In this document: positions 51,989 through 59,983 of the stretch, piece by piece
Numbering within the stretch: the stretch's first letter is position 1
Layout of the letters: each line of letters begins with the position of its first letter
DNA from: Mucilaginibacter_A sp964236465
GTDB lineage: Bacteria > Bacteroidota > Bacteroidia > Sphingobacteriales > Sphingobacteriaceae
Direction: 5' to 3'
Assembly: GCA_964236465.1 (NCBI GenBank)
Contig: CAXSBZ010000004.1
Coordinates: 1 to 64,000 of the forward strand
Length of the DNA stretch: 64,000 nucleotides
The notes under the pieces: generated by a model
The model's database searches: none
What the model saw: the letters and a program-made list of their open reading frames with translations, nothing else
Told to the model about the DNA's origin: nothing
Translations under genes and position numbers: made by a program

Positions 51989-52198
51989 CTATTTTGAATT
52001 TGAGGCTTCGATAGGGTCAGGCAAAGGAATTTGATAATGTTTATCTTCATAATCTTTTATCATTAAACCTAAAACTTCAACTTCATCAAATTCAACAGTA
52101 CCAGGAACAGCATCAAAAATAAGCTCTAACCTATCCAAAGCTTTGTCATACTCCTCTTCAGTATCAATTACTTTCCAATTACGCTTTGCAAGTTTCAT
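51989..52198 (-). CDS. HigA-like antitoxin without its HTH domain
   Basis: 69 residues: MKLAKRNWKVIDTEEEYDKA, then LDRLELIFDAVPGTVEFDEV. This is the N-terminal half of the HigA antitoxin family, including the DYEDKHYQIPLPDPIEA block that in full-length members is followed by a Cro-type helix-turn-helix. Here translation ends 6 codons after it. It either neutralises the toxin without binding DNA, or is a truncated relic. Second gene of a toxin-first pair. Confidence 0.8.
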   Translation of the reverse strand: MKLAKRNWKVIDTEEEYDKALDRLELIFDAVPGTVEFDEVEVLGLMIKDYEDKHYQIPLPDPIEASNSK

Positions 52199-52243
52199 AA
52201 TGCTAAGTTTATTTAAAAATGATGCTATGTTTATTTAAAAATA

Positions 52244-52558
52244 TTATTCTTTATAACGTACCGATGTTGCATCGATTGTATCATACATATTATGTGTTCC
52301 AAACCAGATAACAAACACTTGTTTTGAATAAAAGTTGATTTTAACAATCAACCTGTAATCATTTCCTTTAATATTAAAAACAACACGGTTATTGGCAACT
52401 ATGCTGGCGTTTCTATAAACGGCTTTTAGCTCATTAAAGTTCTTAAAATCATATGCTTTAAATTCGTTGTACCAATGTTGTAGGGACGCTTTTGCAGCAG
52501 GAAAATCAAACATGAACCTAATTAACATACGCCTTTTGATGATGTTAAAATAGCTCAT
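52244..52558 (-). CDS. HigB-type mRNA interferase toxin
   Basis: 104 residues. MFDFPAAKASLQHWYNEFKA and ANNRVVFNIKGNDYRLIVKI, with the ending VIWFGTHNMYDTIDATSV, are the HigB (PF09907-type) signature; GNDYRL and FGTHxxYD hold key residues. The upstream ATG could also be MLIRFMFDF (11 codons in). The antitoxin follows 45 bp downstream. The pair lies between the intact RND 3' end and a decayed copy of it. Confidence 0.88.
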   Translation of the reverse strand: MSYFNIIKRRMLIRFMFDFPAAKASLQHWYNEFKAYDFKNFNELKAVYRNASIVANNRVVFNIKGNDYRLIVKINFYSKQVFVIWFGTHNMYDTIDATSVRYKE

Positions 52559-52616
52559 TCTAACAAATCTAATTCTATAAATTGTAATCCTACTGCTTTT
52601 AACAGTAAAATCTATC

Positions 52617-52689
52617 CGAAAGACCGTTTGTTGGCAAAAAAGAAAAGGTTGAACATAAACACAAGGAATTGGAAGCTGTGGAAGTGTAA
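52617..52689 (+). pseudogene. Decayed copy of the RND-pump 3' end
   Basis: Reads RPFVGKKEKVEHKHKELEAV then EV-stop, matching the RND C-terminus LFGKKEKVEVKHPELEVVGV in register and followed by the same motif (52696-52710) and a closely related terminator. No start or upstream coding remains. It is a remnant of a second RND gene or of the original 3' end displaced by an insertion. Confidence 0.85.
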
Positions 52690-52695
52690 ATAAGT

Positions 52696-52751
52696 AATGC
52701 TTCTTTTAGCATATAAAAACCCGCGTTGCTGTTTGTAACGCGGGTTTTTTG
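52696..52751. terminator. Motif copy plus terminator after the RND remnant
   Basis: A-type motif copy AATGCTTCTTTTAGC, then the stem AAAACCCGCGTT / AACGCGGGTTTT with a T run. Near-identical in the first 30 bases to the unit at 51911-51970. Confidence 0.85.
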
Positions 52752-52780
52752 ATTTCATAATACGAAAATTGTTTCAGCCT

Positions 52781-53176
52781 TTACAAAGCCAACTTTGTTT
52801 GTCCTTCTTTTTTTAACCGCCAACTATCTTGTCCCATGTGTTCTCCAATATCTTCCAATACATTTAAAATGGTTTGACTTTCAGGAGTTGAACCGTTTTT
52901 TAGAAGAGGCAAAAGATGCAACACAATTTCATCAAAGTGCGGACTTTTGTTTTCGCGTTCCATCCTCCGTAGATAACTTGTTAAATAATATTTAATCCGC
53001 AACCGGACATCCAAGTGAGATTTAAACTTTTTTGGAATTGTAAATATTTCTGTTTTCTCATTGTAGTCATAATCATTCATTAAAATTGGAGTCAAGTCTG
53101 AATATTCCTTTTTTAATAAATCAAGAAAACCCAACTCTAAACCTTTGATAATTAATTCGTCGTTGATTTGTTCCAA
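52781..53176 (-). CDS. Hypothetical protein in the AT-rich island
   Basis: 131 residues, start MEQINDELIIKGLELGFLDL. Mixed alpha/beta with a charged end (LKNGSTPESQTILNVLEDIG, then EHMGQDSWRLKKEGQTKL). I do not recognise a family; its position beside an HNH endonuclease and an HsdR fragment suggests a restriction- or defence-linked role (inference). Base composition is lower in G+C than in flanking genes. Confidence 0.6.
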   Translation of the reverse strand: MEQINDELIIKGLELGFLDLLKKEYSDLTPILMNDYDYNEKTEIFTIPKKFKSHLDVRLRIKYYLTSYLRRMERENKSPHFDEIVLHLLPLLKNGSTPESQTILNVLEDIGEHMGQDSWRLKKEGQTKLAL

Positions 53177-53209
53177 AGTTGCGCCATTGTTTTTGCAATA
53201 ATGCCCTAT

Positions 53210-54148
53210 TTAGCCTCTATAAACATTTGTATTATGCCAATCGATATATGTTTCATTGGGTATATCAATTTTGTTAGCAGGAAGAATAAATAAACTGTTA
53301 CCGTGATATTTGTAGTATTCTTTACCGTTTTGAAATTCCTCTTTAATTCTTGAACTTACTTCAACTTTTAAATTAGTAGTAATTGTTAAATAACCCCCAT
53401 CAAAAAGCTTATGTATATCAGACCTTAATAATATTCCGTTTGAAACAGAATGAGGACCTAATTCTGCATATGGTTTAATATGTGCAGCTTCTAAAACTGG
53501 AAGAGTTCTTTCTCCTGTAATTGAACACTTTCTAGAATAAGCATCTGTTACAAGTACTCTAAAAGCACCTTGTCCTAGCCTCACCTTAGTTAAAATTGGA
53601 TTACCATAAGTGGGAAATGATGGTTCTTCTATAAGAGATTGACTTTCTATTGTAGAATTTAAATAGAAATACTTTTCTAATAATTTTTCCACTTGTTGCC
53701 AAATACTTTTTCCAATTATATCTTCTGTATAATAAGATTTTCCTTGTACAATACTTTTGCCCCAATCCAAAGGCGTTTCAATCCAATCTTCATGATTAAA
53801 AAATATTGGGTTAGTTAAAACGATACAACCAATTGTTGGATTAATATTATGTTTATCATTCCTATAACTTAAAATCATCCTACTAAATTCATCGTATGTG
53901 CTGCATCCATTTCTATTACCAAATGTATCCCAAGCAATTGACATAGGTAAAAAAGTATGACTTGAAAAAAACCCTATTCCACCAATTACATTCATTGGGC
54001 TTTTTAATTTGAATAAAAAAGGTGATCCAGGTTGTAAAACTTTAAAACCAACTGTTCCACTTGGTTGCCAAAAATTTATGTCCTCTGGATTGATATTACT
54101 AAGATATTTGTACCAATTATTATCGGTTACTCCTAAATAAAACTTCAT
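53210..54148 (-). CDS. HNH endonuclease with N-terminal PUA/EVE-like region
   Basis: 312 residues. The C-terminal HNH domain has RKCSITGERTLPVLEAAHIK, then PYAELGPHSVSNGILLRSDI followed by HKLFDGGYLT, the ALxAAHI..H..H type of HNH fold (metal/catalytic His). The N-terminal part (KFYLGVTDNNWYKYLSNINP, GSPFLFKLKS) looks like a PUA/EVE-type modified-base reader. This layout is typical of putative modification-dependent restriction endonucleases. AT-rich; no motif copy inside. Confidence 0.8.
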   Translation of the reverse strand: MKFYLGVTDNNWYKYLSNINPEDINFWQPSGTVGFKVLQPGSPFLFKLKSPMNVIGGIGFFSSHTFLPMSIAWDTFGNRNGCSTYDEFSRMILSYRNDKHNINPTIGCIVLTNPIFFNHEDWIETPLDWGKSIVQGKSYYTEDIIGKSIWQQVEKLLEKYFYLNSTIESQSLIEEPSFPTYGNPILTKVRLGQGAFRVLVTDAYSRKCSITGERTLPVLEAAHIKPYAELGPHSVSNGILLRSDIHKLFDGGYLTITTNLKVEVSSRIKEEFQNGKEYYKYHGNSLFILPANKIDIPNETYIDWHNTNVYRG

Positions 54149-54180
54149 TATTGATTACTCTATTTAAAACATTAATAAAG

Positions 54181-54405
54181 CTAATTGAAATAAAACTTAC
54201 TTCTTTCGTTTTTGCTTCCAACCTTAATATCTGGATGTTGTAAAGTTTTGCTTTTGATAATATCTTGTTGCGGATATTGAAGCGCTTTAAGGATAGGCAG
54301 GATAATTACTTTCCTTACGCTGTCTTCTTTAAAATCCGGATTAGCTGCAATTGTTGTAAAGTCAAGGTTATCAAAAAGATTGTGTAGATGTCCGGAAACT
54401 GCCAT
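54181..54405 (-). pseudogene. Truncated HsdR-N-terminal-like fragment
   Basis: 74 residues: MAVSGHLHNLFDNLDFTTIA then NPDFKEDSVRKVIILPILKA, matching the start of type I restriction R-subunit-like N-terminal proteins (NPDFKEDSVREVIILPILKAL pattern). It ends abruptly in KNERSKFYFN, diverging where the family continues, and the HNH gene begins 32 bp later. Probably a deletion joint in a degraded restriction locus. Confidence 0.75.
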
Positions 54406-54505
54406 AAAAGATAAGAGATATTTGCTGAGCGAAGTTATTCACAAATACTAAACCTACACAATAGTAATTGCAACCCAAAAAACAGACGGTAAAAGAAGCA
54501 TTAGC

Positions 54506-54594
54506 CTGTCATCCTGAACTTGTTTCAGGATCCCTCCTAATATTCTAAAAAACTACCTTTCTGATGGGATGCCGAAACAAGTTCGGCATGACAG
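54506..54594. repeat. Palindromic intergenic repeat (TGTCATCCTGAAC type)
   Basis: Ends in CTGTCAT and ATGACAG, with inner arms CCTGAACTTGTTTCAGGA and GATGCCGAAACAAGTTCGGC. This is a widespread bacterial intergenic repeat class, not a gene. Confidence 0.75.
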
Positions 54595-54603
54595 TGCATG
54601 GCA

Positions 54604-54678
54604 CATACTTCTTTTACCAACAAAAAATCCGCATTGCCTCAACAGCAACGCGGATTTTATACCGATAAAAACAGTATC
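54604..54678. terminator. Terminator flanked by inverted A- and B-type motifs
   Basis: A-type copy 54604-54618, then the stem AATCCGCATTGC / GCAACGCGGATT (54627-54656), then a B-type copy (54664-54678) in the opposite orientation. The stem resembles the RND terminators, and it ends the katE transcript. Confidence 0.8.
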
Positions 54679-54691
54679 CTAATTTATCAAA

Positions 54692-56866
54692 CTATGCCGG
54701 AAACTTTTCTTCCGGTTTTTCCCGCTCCCAGAAACGGTGTTTGCTCATGGCATCGATAAATACAGCAGGCTGCTGGTTAAATACCAAACCTTTGCTTACC
54801 AACGTCGATTCATCAGGTGTTCCGGCTAATACTTTTTTGCCCAGATAAGAACCTTTCAGCAACTCAATCGCTTCCTTATCGGCCGCAATGGGTTTGCAAT
54901 GGCGGTACGCTTCGTCCACAAAATGGAAAGCATCGCCTTCTTTTTCCAAAGCAGCAATACTATCTGCGCCGCCGGGGATATAAACGGCATCAAACAAAAC
55001 AGAGGCAGCAATTAAAAAGCTTTGGTCAACAGGGATTGCATTGCCTTTACTGTCTTTGATCATGCCCATTTTTGGTGCAATAGTTTTTACCGTTGCACCT
55101 TCTGCTTTTAACGCAGCTTTCATCGCGTTCAAAGCATCGCCATCTACGCCGTTTGCAGCTAAAAAAGCAACCTGGCGGGTTTTAATGTTTGGGCTAATAT
55201 TGGTGGCCATGCTTAAAGCCGGCGAATTTCTAATAGACGACTTGCCTTTTAAAGATTCTGATTGTGCCGGGTCTGCATCTGCACCATGGCTAAAGTTCAT
55301 CGGCATTTCCGGTTTTGAAGGGACTGCCATACCCAAACCTTCGGCTACTTTGCTTACCAAAGTTGCATCTATTTGAGACAATAAGCCCAGCATACGCATA
55401 CGGATTTCTTCCAGCTCTACTTTGCCCAGCTCAAAACGCAAAGCATCAATAATGTGGTTTTGCTCTACTTCTGACATGCTGTTGAAAAACAACGTTGCCT
55501 GGCTAAAATGGTCGCGGAAGCTATCACTGCGGGCACGGATCTTTTTGGCATCGATCCGTTCCTGGTAAGAAGTAAAACCGCCTTCGGAAACTTTTGCCTG
55601 TTTTGGATAACCGTCGCCAATTTTATTTGGTTCGTAAGCTGCGCGGCCACTGTTGATCGTTTGGCGCATGTGCCCGTCGCGCTGATTGTTAATTACCGGG
55701 GCAAGAGAACGGTTGATCGGGATTTCATGAAAGTTTGGACTGCCTAAACGCGTTAACTGCGTATCGGTGTAGGAGAACAAACGGCCCTGAAGCAGCGGGT
55801 CATTGGTGAAGTCTATACCGGGAACAACGTGGCCAAGGTGAAAAGCTACTTGTTCTGTTTCGGCAAAATAACTGTCCGGGTTTCGGTTCAGCACCATTTT
55901 ACCTATACGCTGCACCGGAATTAATTCCTCCGGGATTAACTTGGTAGAATCCAAAATATCAAAATCAAATTTAAGTTCATCTTCTTCCGGAATCAGTTGC
56001 ACGCCCAATTCCCATTCCGGGAAATCACCGTTTTCAATGGCTTGCCACAAATCCATGCGGTGGAAGTCGGGATTTTTACCTGAAATCTTCTGTGCTTCGT
56101 CCCAAGCAACAGAAAACACGCCTTGCAAAGGTTTCCAATGCAGCTTTACAAAGGTTGCTTTGCCTTCTTCATTGATCAAACGAAAAGTATGTACACCGAA
56201 ACCTTCCATCATCCGTAAGCTTCGCGGAATGGCGCGGTCGCTCATCAGCCACATAATCATGTGCATGGATTCTGGCATCAGCGAGATAAAATCGTAAAAA
56301 GTATCATGGGCAGAGGAAGCCTGAGGGATTTCATTGTGCGGCTCCGGTTTTACGGCATGGATCAGATCCGGAAAGTTAATGGCATCCTGAATAAAAAATA
56401 CTGGTATGTTGTTTCCCACAAAATCATAAATACCTTCTTCTGTGTAAAACTTAACGGCAAATCCACGTACATCACGGGCCAAATCCGTTGAACCACGCGA
56501 GCCGCCAACGTTAGATAAGCGGACAAATACAGGCGTTTTGCGGGAAGGGTCATTTAAAAAACCGGCCTTAGTGTATTTGGCCATCGGTTCGTAAACCTGA
56601 AAATAACCATGTGCACCTGTGCCACGGGCATGTACTACCCGTTCAGGGATACGCTCATGGTCAAAATGAGTGATTTTTTCCCGCAGGATAAAATCTTCTA
56701 AAAGTGTTGGGCCGCGCTCGCCTGCTTTTAGCTCGTTATGATCGTCGTTTACTTTTAAACCCTGGTTGGTTGTTAAAAACTTGCCGTCGGCGTAGGACGT
56801 ATCCTGCTCCAGGTCTTGTAGTTTTTTGTTGGTTTCAGTTCTGTTTTGCTGATTTTTGTTTTCCAT
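54692..56866 (-). CDS. katE: Catalase HPII type (large-subunit, clade II)
   Basis: 724 residues. Catalytic His in RVVHARGTGAHGYF and Asn in FVGNNIPVFFIQD; the heme Tyr in GRLFSYTDTQLTRLG. The C-terminal 160 residues (from about 560: TRQVAFLAANGVDGDALNAM) form the DJ-1/GATase-like domain that defines the large catalases. Removes H2O2. Adjacent genes include stress-linked DUF4142 and DUF1264 proteins, divergently placed. Confidence 0.96.
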   Translation of the reverse strand: MENKNQQNRTETNKKLQDLEQDTSYADGKFLTTNQGLKVNDDHNELKAGERGPTLLEDFILREKITHFDHERIPERVVHARGTGAHGYFQVYEPMAKYTKAGFLNDPSRKTPVFVRLSNVGGSRGSTDLARDVRGFAVKFYTEEGIYDFVGNNIPVFFIQDAINFPDLIHAVKPEPHNEIPQASSAHDTFYDFISLMPESMHMIMWLMSDRAIPRSLRMMEGFGVHTFRLINEEGKATFVKLHWKPLQGVFSVAWDEAQKISGKNPDFHRMDLWQAIENGDFPEWELGVQLIPEEDELKFDFDILDSTKLIPEELIPVQRIGKMVLNRNPDSYFAETEQVAFHLGHVVPGIDFTNDPLLQGRLFSYTDTQLTRLGSPNFHEIPINRSLAPVINNQRDGHMRQTINSGRAAYEPNKIGDGYPKQAKVSEGGFTSYQERIDAKKIRARSDSFRDHFSQATLFFNSMSEVEQNHIIDALRFELGKVELEEIRMRMLGLLSQIDATLVSKVAEGLGMAVPSKPEMPMNFSHGADADPAQSESLKGKSSIRNSPALSMATNISPNIKTRQVAFLAANGVDGDALNAMKAALKAEGATVKTIAPKMGMIKDSKGNAIPVDQSFLIAASVLFDAVYIPGGADSIAALEKEGDAFHFVDEAYRHCKPIAADKEAIELLKGSYLGKKVLAGTPDESTLVSKGLVFNQQPAVFIDAMSKHRFWEREKPEEKFPA

Positions 56867-57224
56867 TTTGCTTGATTATACTATTGATCGTACTGTGTTA
56901 TGAACTTATTTTTGATAAGCTATTTTAGGGTTGAAAAGCATTGAATTATTTATGCTGAATTTCCTTTTGTAACAAGTTGTTTAGATTATCCTTTGTTTTT
57001 ACTTATCCGATAATTAAAACATATTGAACAACGGAGGGTCGGATAGCAAAAAAACATGTGGTAAAAGAAGCATCGTTATAAATACTTCCGTAAAACCTTT
57101 TGCGTGTTTAAAAATTGCTGAAGCATGTTAATTCCGGTCGTCTTAAAAATTTTTATTAATTAAAAACAGCATCTGTAATTTGTGGTTATTCAACTAAATC
57201 AAATAATACATATTAATAAAACTT
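56867..57224. other. 358-bp divergent intergenic region between katE and DUF4142 genes
   Basis: Holds an A-type motif copy (57060-57074) and a B-type copy (57159-57173) in the same orientation. No clear TAnnTTTG box was found on either strand, and no gene. Confidence 0.6.
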
Positions 57225-57809
57225 ATGAAAAAAATTGCTGCCTCTTTAACGATAGTATGTGCAATGGTTTGCAGCATATCGTTTGCCCAATCAACAACAA
57301 GTGCTACTGGAACAAGTAGTACCACCGGAACAGATAGTAGTACCATGGGATCAGGTACTGCCGATAGTACAACGGTTAATTTTGTTACCAACGCTGCCAT
57401 GTCTGACATGAAAGAAATTACAGCAGCAAAACTGGCCTTAACAAAAGGTAAAAGTGCTGCTGTAAAAGCTTATGCTTCTAAAATGATCATGCACCACACC
57501 ATGACGTCAAAAAAAATGATGGCCTTGGTTAAGAGCAAAGGTTACCAAATTCCGCCGCCACCAGCACCTACTCCTGATCCTACGTTAACTTCTGCTACCG
57601 GAGCTAATTTTGATCGTGCTTACATTACTCTGATGGTTTCTGATCACCAGAAAGCAGTACAACTTTATCAAAAAGCATCTACCAATGTAGCTGATCCTGA
57701 TTTTAAAAATTTGGCTGTAAAAACATTGCCAATGATAAAAGAACACTTGACCAGTGCAGAATCTATTGCTTCTAAAATGAAGACCAGTACAACAGCTTCA
57801 AGCAAGTAA
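57225..57809 (+). CDS. DUF4142 family secreted protein
   Basis: 194 residues with a signal peptide (MKKIAASLTIVCAMVCSISFAQ), then a Ser/Thr/Gly-rich linker (STTSATGTSSTTGTDSSTMG) and a helical DUF4142 domain (about 55-185; NAAMSDMKEITAAKLALTKG, VKAYASKMIMHHTMTSKKM), a ferritin-like four-helix bundle of unknown function, often stress-linked. Divergent from katE. Followed by a terminator (57865-57903). Confidence 0.85.
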   Translation: MKKIAASLTIVCAMVCSISFAQSTTSATGTSSTTGTDSSTMGSGTADSTTVNFVTNAAMSDMKEITAAKLALTKGKSAAVKAYASKMIMHHTMTSKKMMALVKSKGYQIPPPPAPTPDPTLTSATGANFDRAYITLMVSDHQKAVQLYQKASTNVADPDFKNLAVKTLPMIKEHLTSAESIASKMKTSTTASSK

Positions 57810-57864
57810 GAATTATTTTTTTTGAAAAAATTGTTATTGAAATAAAACAGTAAACAATTAATTA

Positions 57865-57903
57865 AACAGTAAAAGCCGGTAATCTAACCGGCTTTTATTG
57901 TTT
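57865..57903. terminator. Terminator after the DUF4142 gene
   Basis: Stem AGTAAAAGCCGGT / ACCGGCTTTTATT with a T run. A B-type motif copy (57919-57933) follows. Confidence 0.85.
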
Positions 57904-57964
57904 CAATGATTTTATGCCGGTAAAAACAGTATTGGGGGTTATTGAACTTTATTGAATAAGATTT

Positions 57965-58771
57965 ATGATAAAAAGCAGGTACACCAAAAACTATAAAGCT
58001 TTAAACAGATGTATTTATTTAAGCAGCATTTCCCTGCTGTTGTTGCTTAACTGTGGTTGTGGTGGCAAAAATACTTCCTCCAACGTAATCGCTCCCGGAG
58101 CTCAAAAAACGGTTAAAGATGAGGTGTTGAACACAGGTGCAAAACTGATGCAGGATAAATCTCCACTCAAAAAATTTAATACTTACCTTGATGGCTTTCA
58201 TTTTTACAACGGCAATATACACGCACAAATGGAGGCGCACCACTACGTATCACAATTGAACGATGATGTTTATCAGGCTATTATTTTCGACGGAAACGGG
58301 GATGATGCAAAAATTATGGGCATAGAATATATCATCAGCGAAAAATTATTTAAGCAACTGCCGAAACAAGAAAAACTGCTTTGGCACAGCCACCATTATG
58401 AAGTTAGATCAGGCGAGCTTATTGCTCCCGGACTTCCTGAAAAAGCAGAACATGAACTGATGGAAAAAATAGTATCTACTTATGGCAAAACAATCCATAC
58501 CTGGCATACAGACCAAGACAAAACACTTCCAATAGGTATCCCAATGCTGATGATGGGTTTTACAAAAGACGGACAGATGGACACCCGTTTATTAGCCGAC
58601 CGGGATAAACGTTTTCATGTTTCTACTGCGGAGAAAAAGCGTGAACGGGCAGATATTTCAATGCCAAAACTTGATCCTGATGCCAATTCCTGGGAGAAAG
58701 GAATTGTACGGCAGTTTACCCTTACAAATCATCCCGATTCTGCAATGAACAAACATCAGATGAAACCTTAA
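57965..58771 (+). CDS. DUF1264 (oil-body-associated-like) lipoprotein
   Basis: 268 residues. A signal-like helix and lipobox (LSSISLLLLLNCGCGG) mark a lipoprotein. The DUF1264 core follows: SPLKKFNTYLDGFHFYNGNI, YQAIIFDGNGDDAKIMGIEY, LWHSHHYEVRSGELIAPGLP and TIHTWHTDQDKTLPIGIPML, a family shared with plant OBAP proteins. Function unknown. Adjacent stress genes suggest envelope stress (inference). Confidence 0.87.
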   Translation: MIKSRYTKNYKALNRCIYLSSISLLLLLNCGCGGKNTSSNVIAPGAQKTVKDEVLNTGAKLMQDKSPLKKFNTYLDGFHFYNGNIHAQMEAHHYVSQLNDDVYQAIIFDGNGDDAKIMGIEYIISEKLFKQLPKQEKLLWHSHHYEVRSGELIAPGLPEKAEHELMEKIVSTYGKTIHTWHTDQDKTLPIGIPMLMMGFTKDGQMDTRLLADRDKRFHVSTAEKKRERADISMPKLDPDANSWEKGIVRQFTLTNHPDSAMNKHQMKP

Positions 58772-58813
58772 GGCAACTATTAGATTTTAGGCAGGTAAAA
58801 GAAGCATCTGCAA

Positions 58814-59251
58814 TCATACGCCAATATCCTCGTTCCACAGTTTCGGGCTTTTACTGATAAATTGTTGCATCAGCCGGTAGCAATCGGCATCATCAGCAAC
58901 AATCACTTCCACGCCTCTGGTTCGCAACAAATCTTCTTCACCCAAAAAAGTTTTATTCTCACCAATAATCACTTTCGGAATGCCATAAAGTAAGATCGTA
59001 CCGGAACACATCGGGCAAGGTGAAAGCGTAGTGTACAACTCGCATTCCCGATAAACGGAAGCAGGCAAGCGTCCGGCATTTTCCAGTGCATCCATTTCAC
59101 CGTGCAAAATAGCACTTCCTTTTTGCACCCGGCGGTTGCGGCCGCGGCCGATGATTTTACCCTGATGCACCAACACAGAACCAATTGGTATGCCGCCTTC
59201 AGCATAACCGGCTTCTGCTTCGGCAAAAGCCGCTTTCAAAAAATTTTCCAT
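58814..59251 (-). CDS. Cytosine deaminase-like (yeast Fcy1-type) deaminase
   Basis: 145 residues. Zinc-deaminase motifs: HGEMDALEN (His, catalytic Glu) and TLSPCPMCSGTILLYGIPKV (two Cys). The whole length resembles yeast cytosine deaminase Fcy1: GRGRNRRVQKGSAILHGEMD, IPKVIIGENKTFLGEEDLLR, TRGVEVIVADDADC and an ending close to its EDIG tail. It would convert cytosine to uracil for salvage. tRNA-specific (TadA) or guanine deaminases look different in the linking segments. Motif copy upstream at 58794-58808 (past its stop). Confidence 0.9.
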   Translation of the reverse strand: MENFLKAAFAEAEAGYAEGGIPIGSVLVHQGKIIGRGRNRRVQKGSAILHGEMDALENAGRLPASVYRECELYTTLSPCPMCSGTILLYGIPKVIIGENKTFLGEEDLLRTRGVEVIVADDADCYRLMQQFISKSPKLWNEDIGV

Positions 59252-59382
59252 CTTATTTTGGCGATCTGTTTAAGTTGTTTTGTAACAAATTAAAAAATGT
59301 TGTTTATTTCTAAAAAAAGCAATCTGCAAATGTTATCTTTATACAAACTAAATTAAAAAATTAACAATTTAAATTAAAAACT

Positions 59383-59574
59383 ATGAAAATGTCAGCTTTA
59401 AAAGCAATGATGATGGCAGGTGCGATGATGGTTGCTACTTGTTTAACCGTTAATGCATCCCCGGTAAAATCAACTGCTACCCAAATGTCTCAGGATACCA
59501 TGAAAAAAGGTAAAAAAATGGGCAAAATGGGCAAGATGAAAAAAATGAAAAGAGATACTACTTCTAAAATGTAA
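59383..59574 (+). CDS. Small secreted Met/Lys-rich peptide
   Basis: 63 residues: a signal peptide (MKMSALKAMMMAGAMMVATC, with LTVNASP after) and a mature tail of tandem KM repeats (KKGKKMGKMGKMKKMKR). Unrecognised. Repeated Met/Lys suggests a polycation or metal-binding peptide (inference). Followed by a strong terminator. The reading frame has a typical start and signal, so it is probably real. Confidence 0.65.
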   Translation: MKMSALKAMMMAGAMMVATCLTVNASPVKSTATQMSQDTMKKGKKMGKMGKMKKMKRDTTSKM

Positions 59575-59595
59575 TATCTGATTTCACAAAGATCA

Positions 59596-59633
59596 AAAAA
59601 GAGGGCTGGTTTAAAAATCAGCTCTCTTTTTTT
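59596..59633 (+). terminator. Terminator after the Met/Lys-rich peptide gene
   Basis: AAAAAGAGGGCTGG and the complementary CAGCTCTCTTTTTT form a stem (one wobble) with a T run, just before a motif copy (59638-59652). Confidence 0.8.
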
Positions 59634-59689
59634 ATGTGCTAAAAGAAGCATTTGATTTAATTACGCCCTGTTCTTACAAAGCACTAAAT

Positions 59690-59881
59690 TTGCTAACGCT
59701 TTCTATTAACAGCACCATTGATCAGTGCATGGAAACTATGACGGACAAAAAAATCCGGCATTTGCCCGTGCTCGAAAACAATTACGTGATCGGCATGATC
59801 TCTATTGGTAATGTGGTAAAGTTTATTATTGAAGATCAAAAGCAAACCATCCAACAGTTAGAAAGCTACAGCGCCAGCTAA
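59690..59881 (+). pseudogene. C-terminal half of a CBS-domain protein
   Basis: In-frame from about 59690, LTLSINSTIDQCMETMTDKK then IRHLPVLENNYVIGMISIGN followed by VVKFIIEDQKQTIQQLESYS matches the second CBS domain and tail of common two-CBS proteins of about 140 residues. The first CBS domain is absent: the sequence upstream is the terminator and a motif copy. The open frame reaches a GTG inside the motif area, but no family-like start exists. Probably a deletion remnant. Confidence 0.75.
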
Positions 59882-59983
59882 ATTTTTACCTTGTAAAAGA
59901 AGCATCAGCCTGAAATTCAGCTGCAAAGGCATTTGCTCTAAATTGTGAAAACTTAATCTGCCTTAAAAAGTTATTTTAGGCTG

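Larger units (their letters stand above)
54406..54691. other. 286-bp intergenic region with palindromic repeat
   Basis: Contains a motif copy (54488-54502), an intergenic palindromic repeat (54506-54594: CTGTCATCCTGAACTTGTTT ... AACAAGTTCGGCATGACAG), and a motif-terminator-motif unit (54604-54678) downstream of katE. Confidence 0.7.

Noticed and set aside
59636..59689. GTG start in the motif as the true start of the CBS gene
   Set aside because: Those codons have no match to CBS proteins and lie in terminator and motif sequence.
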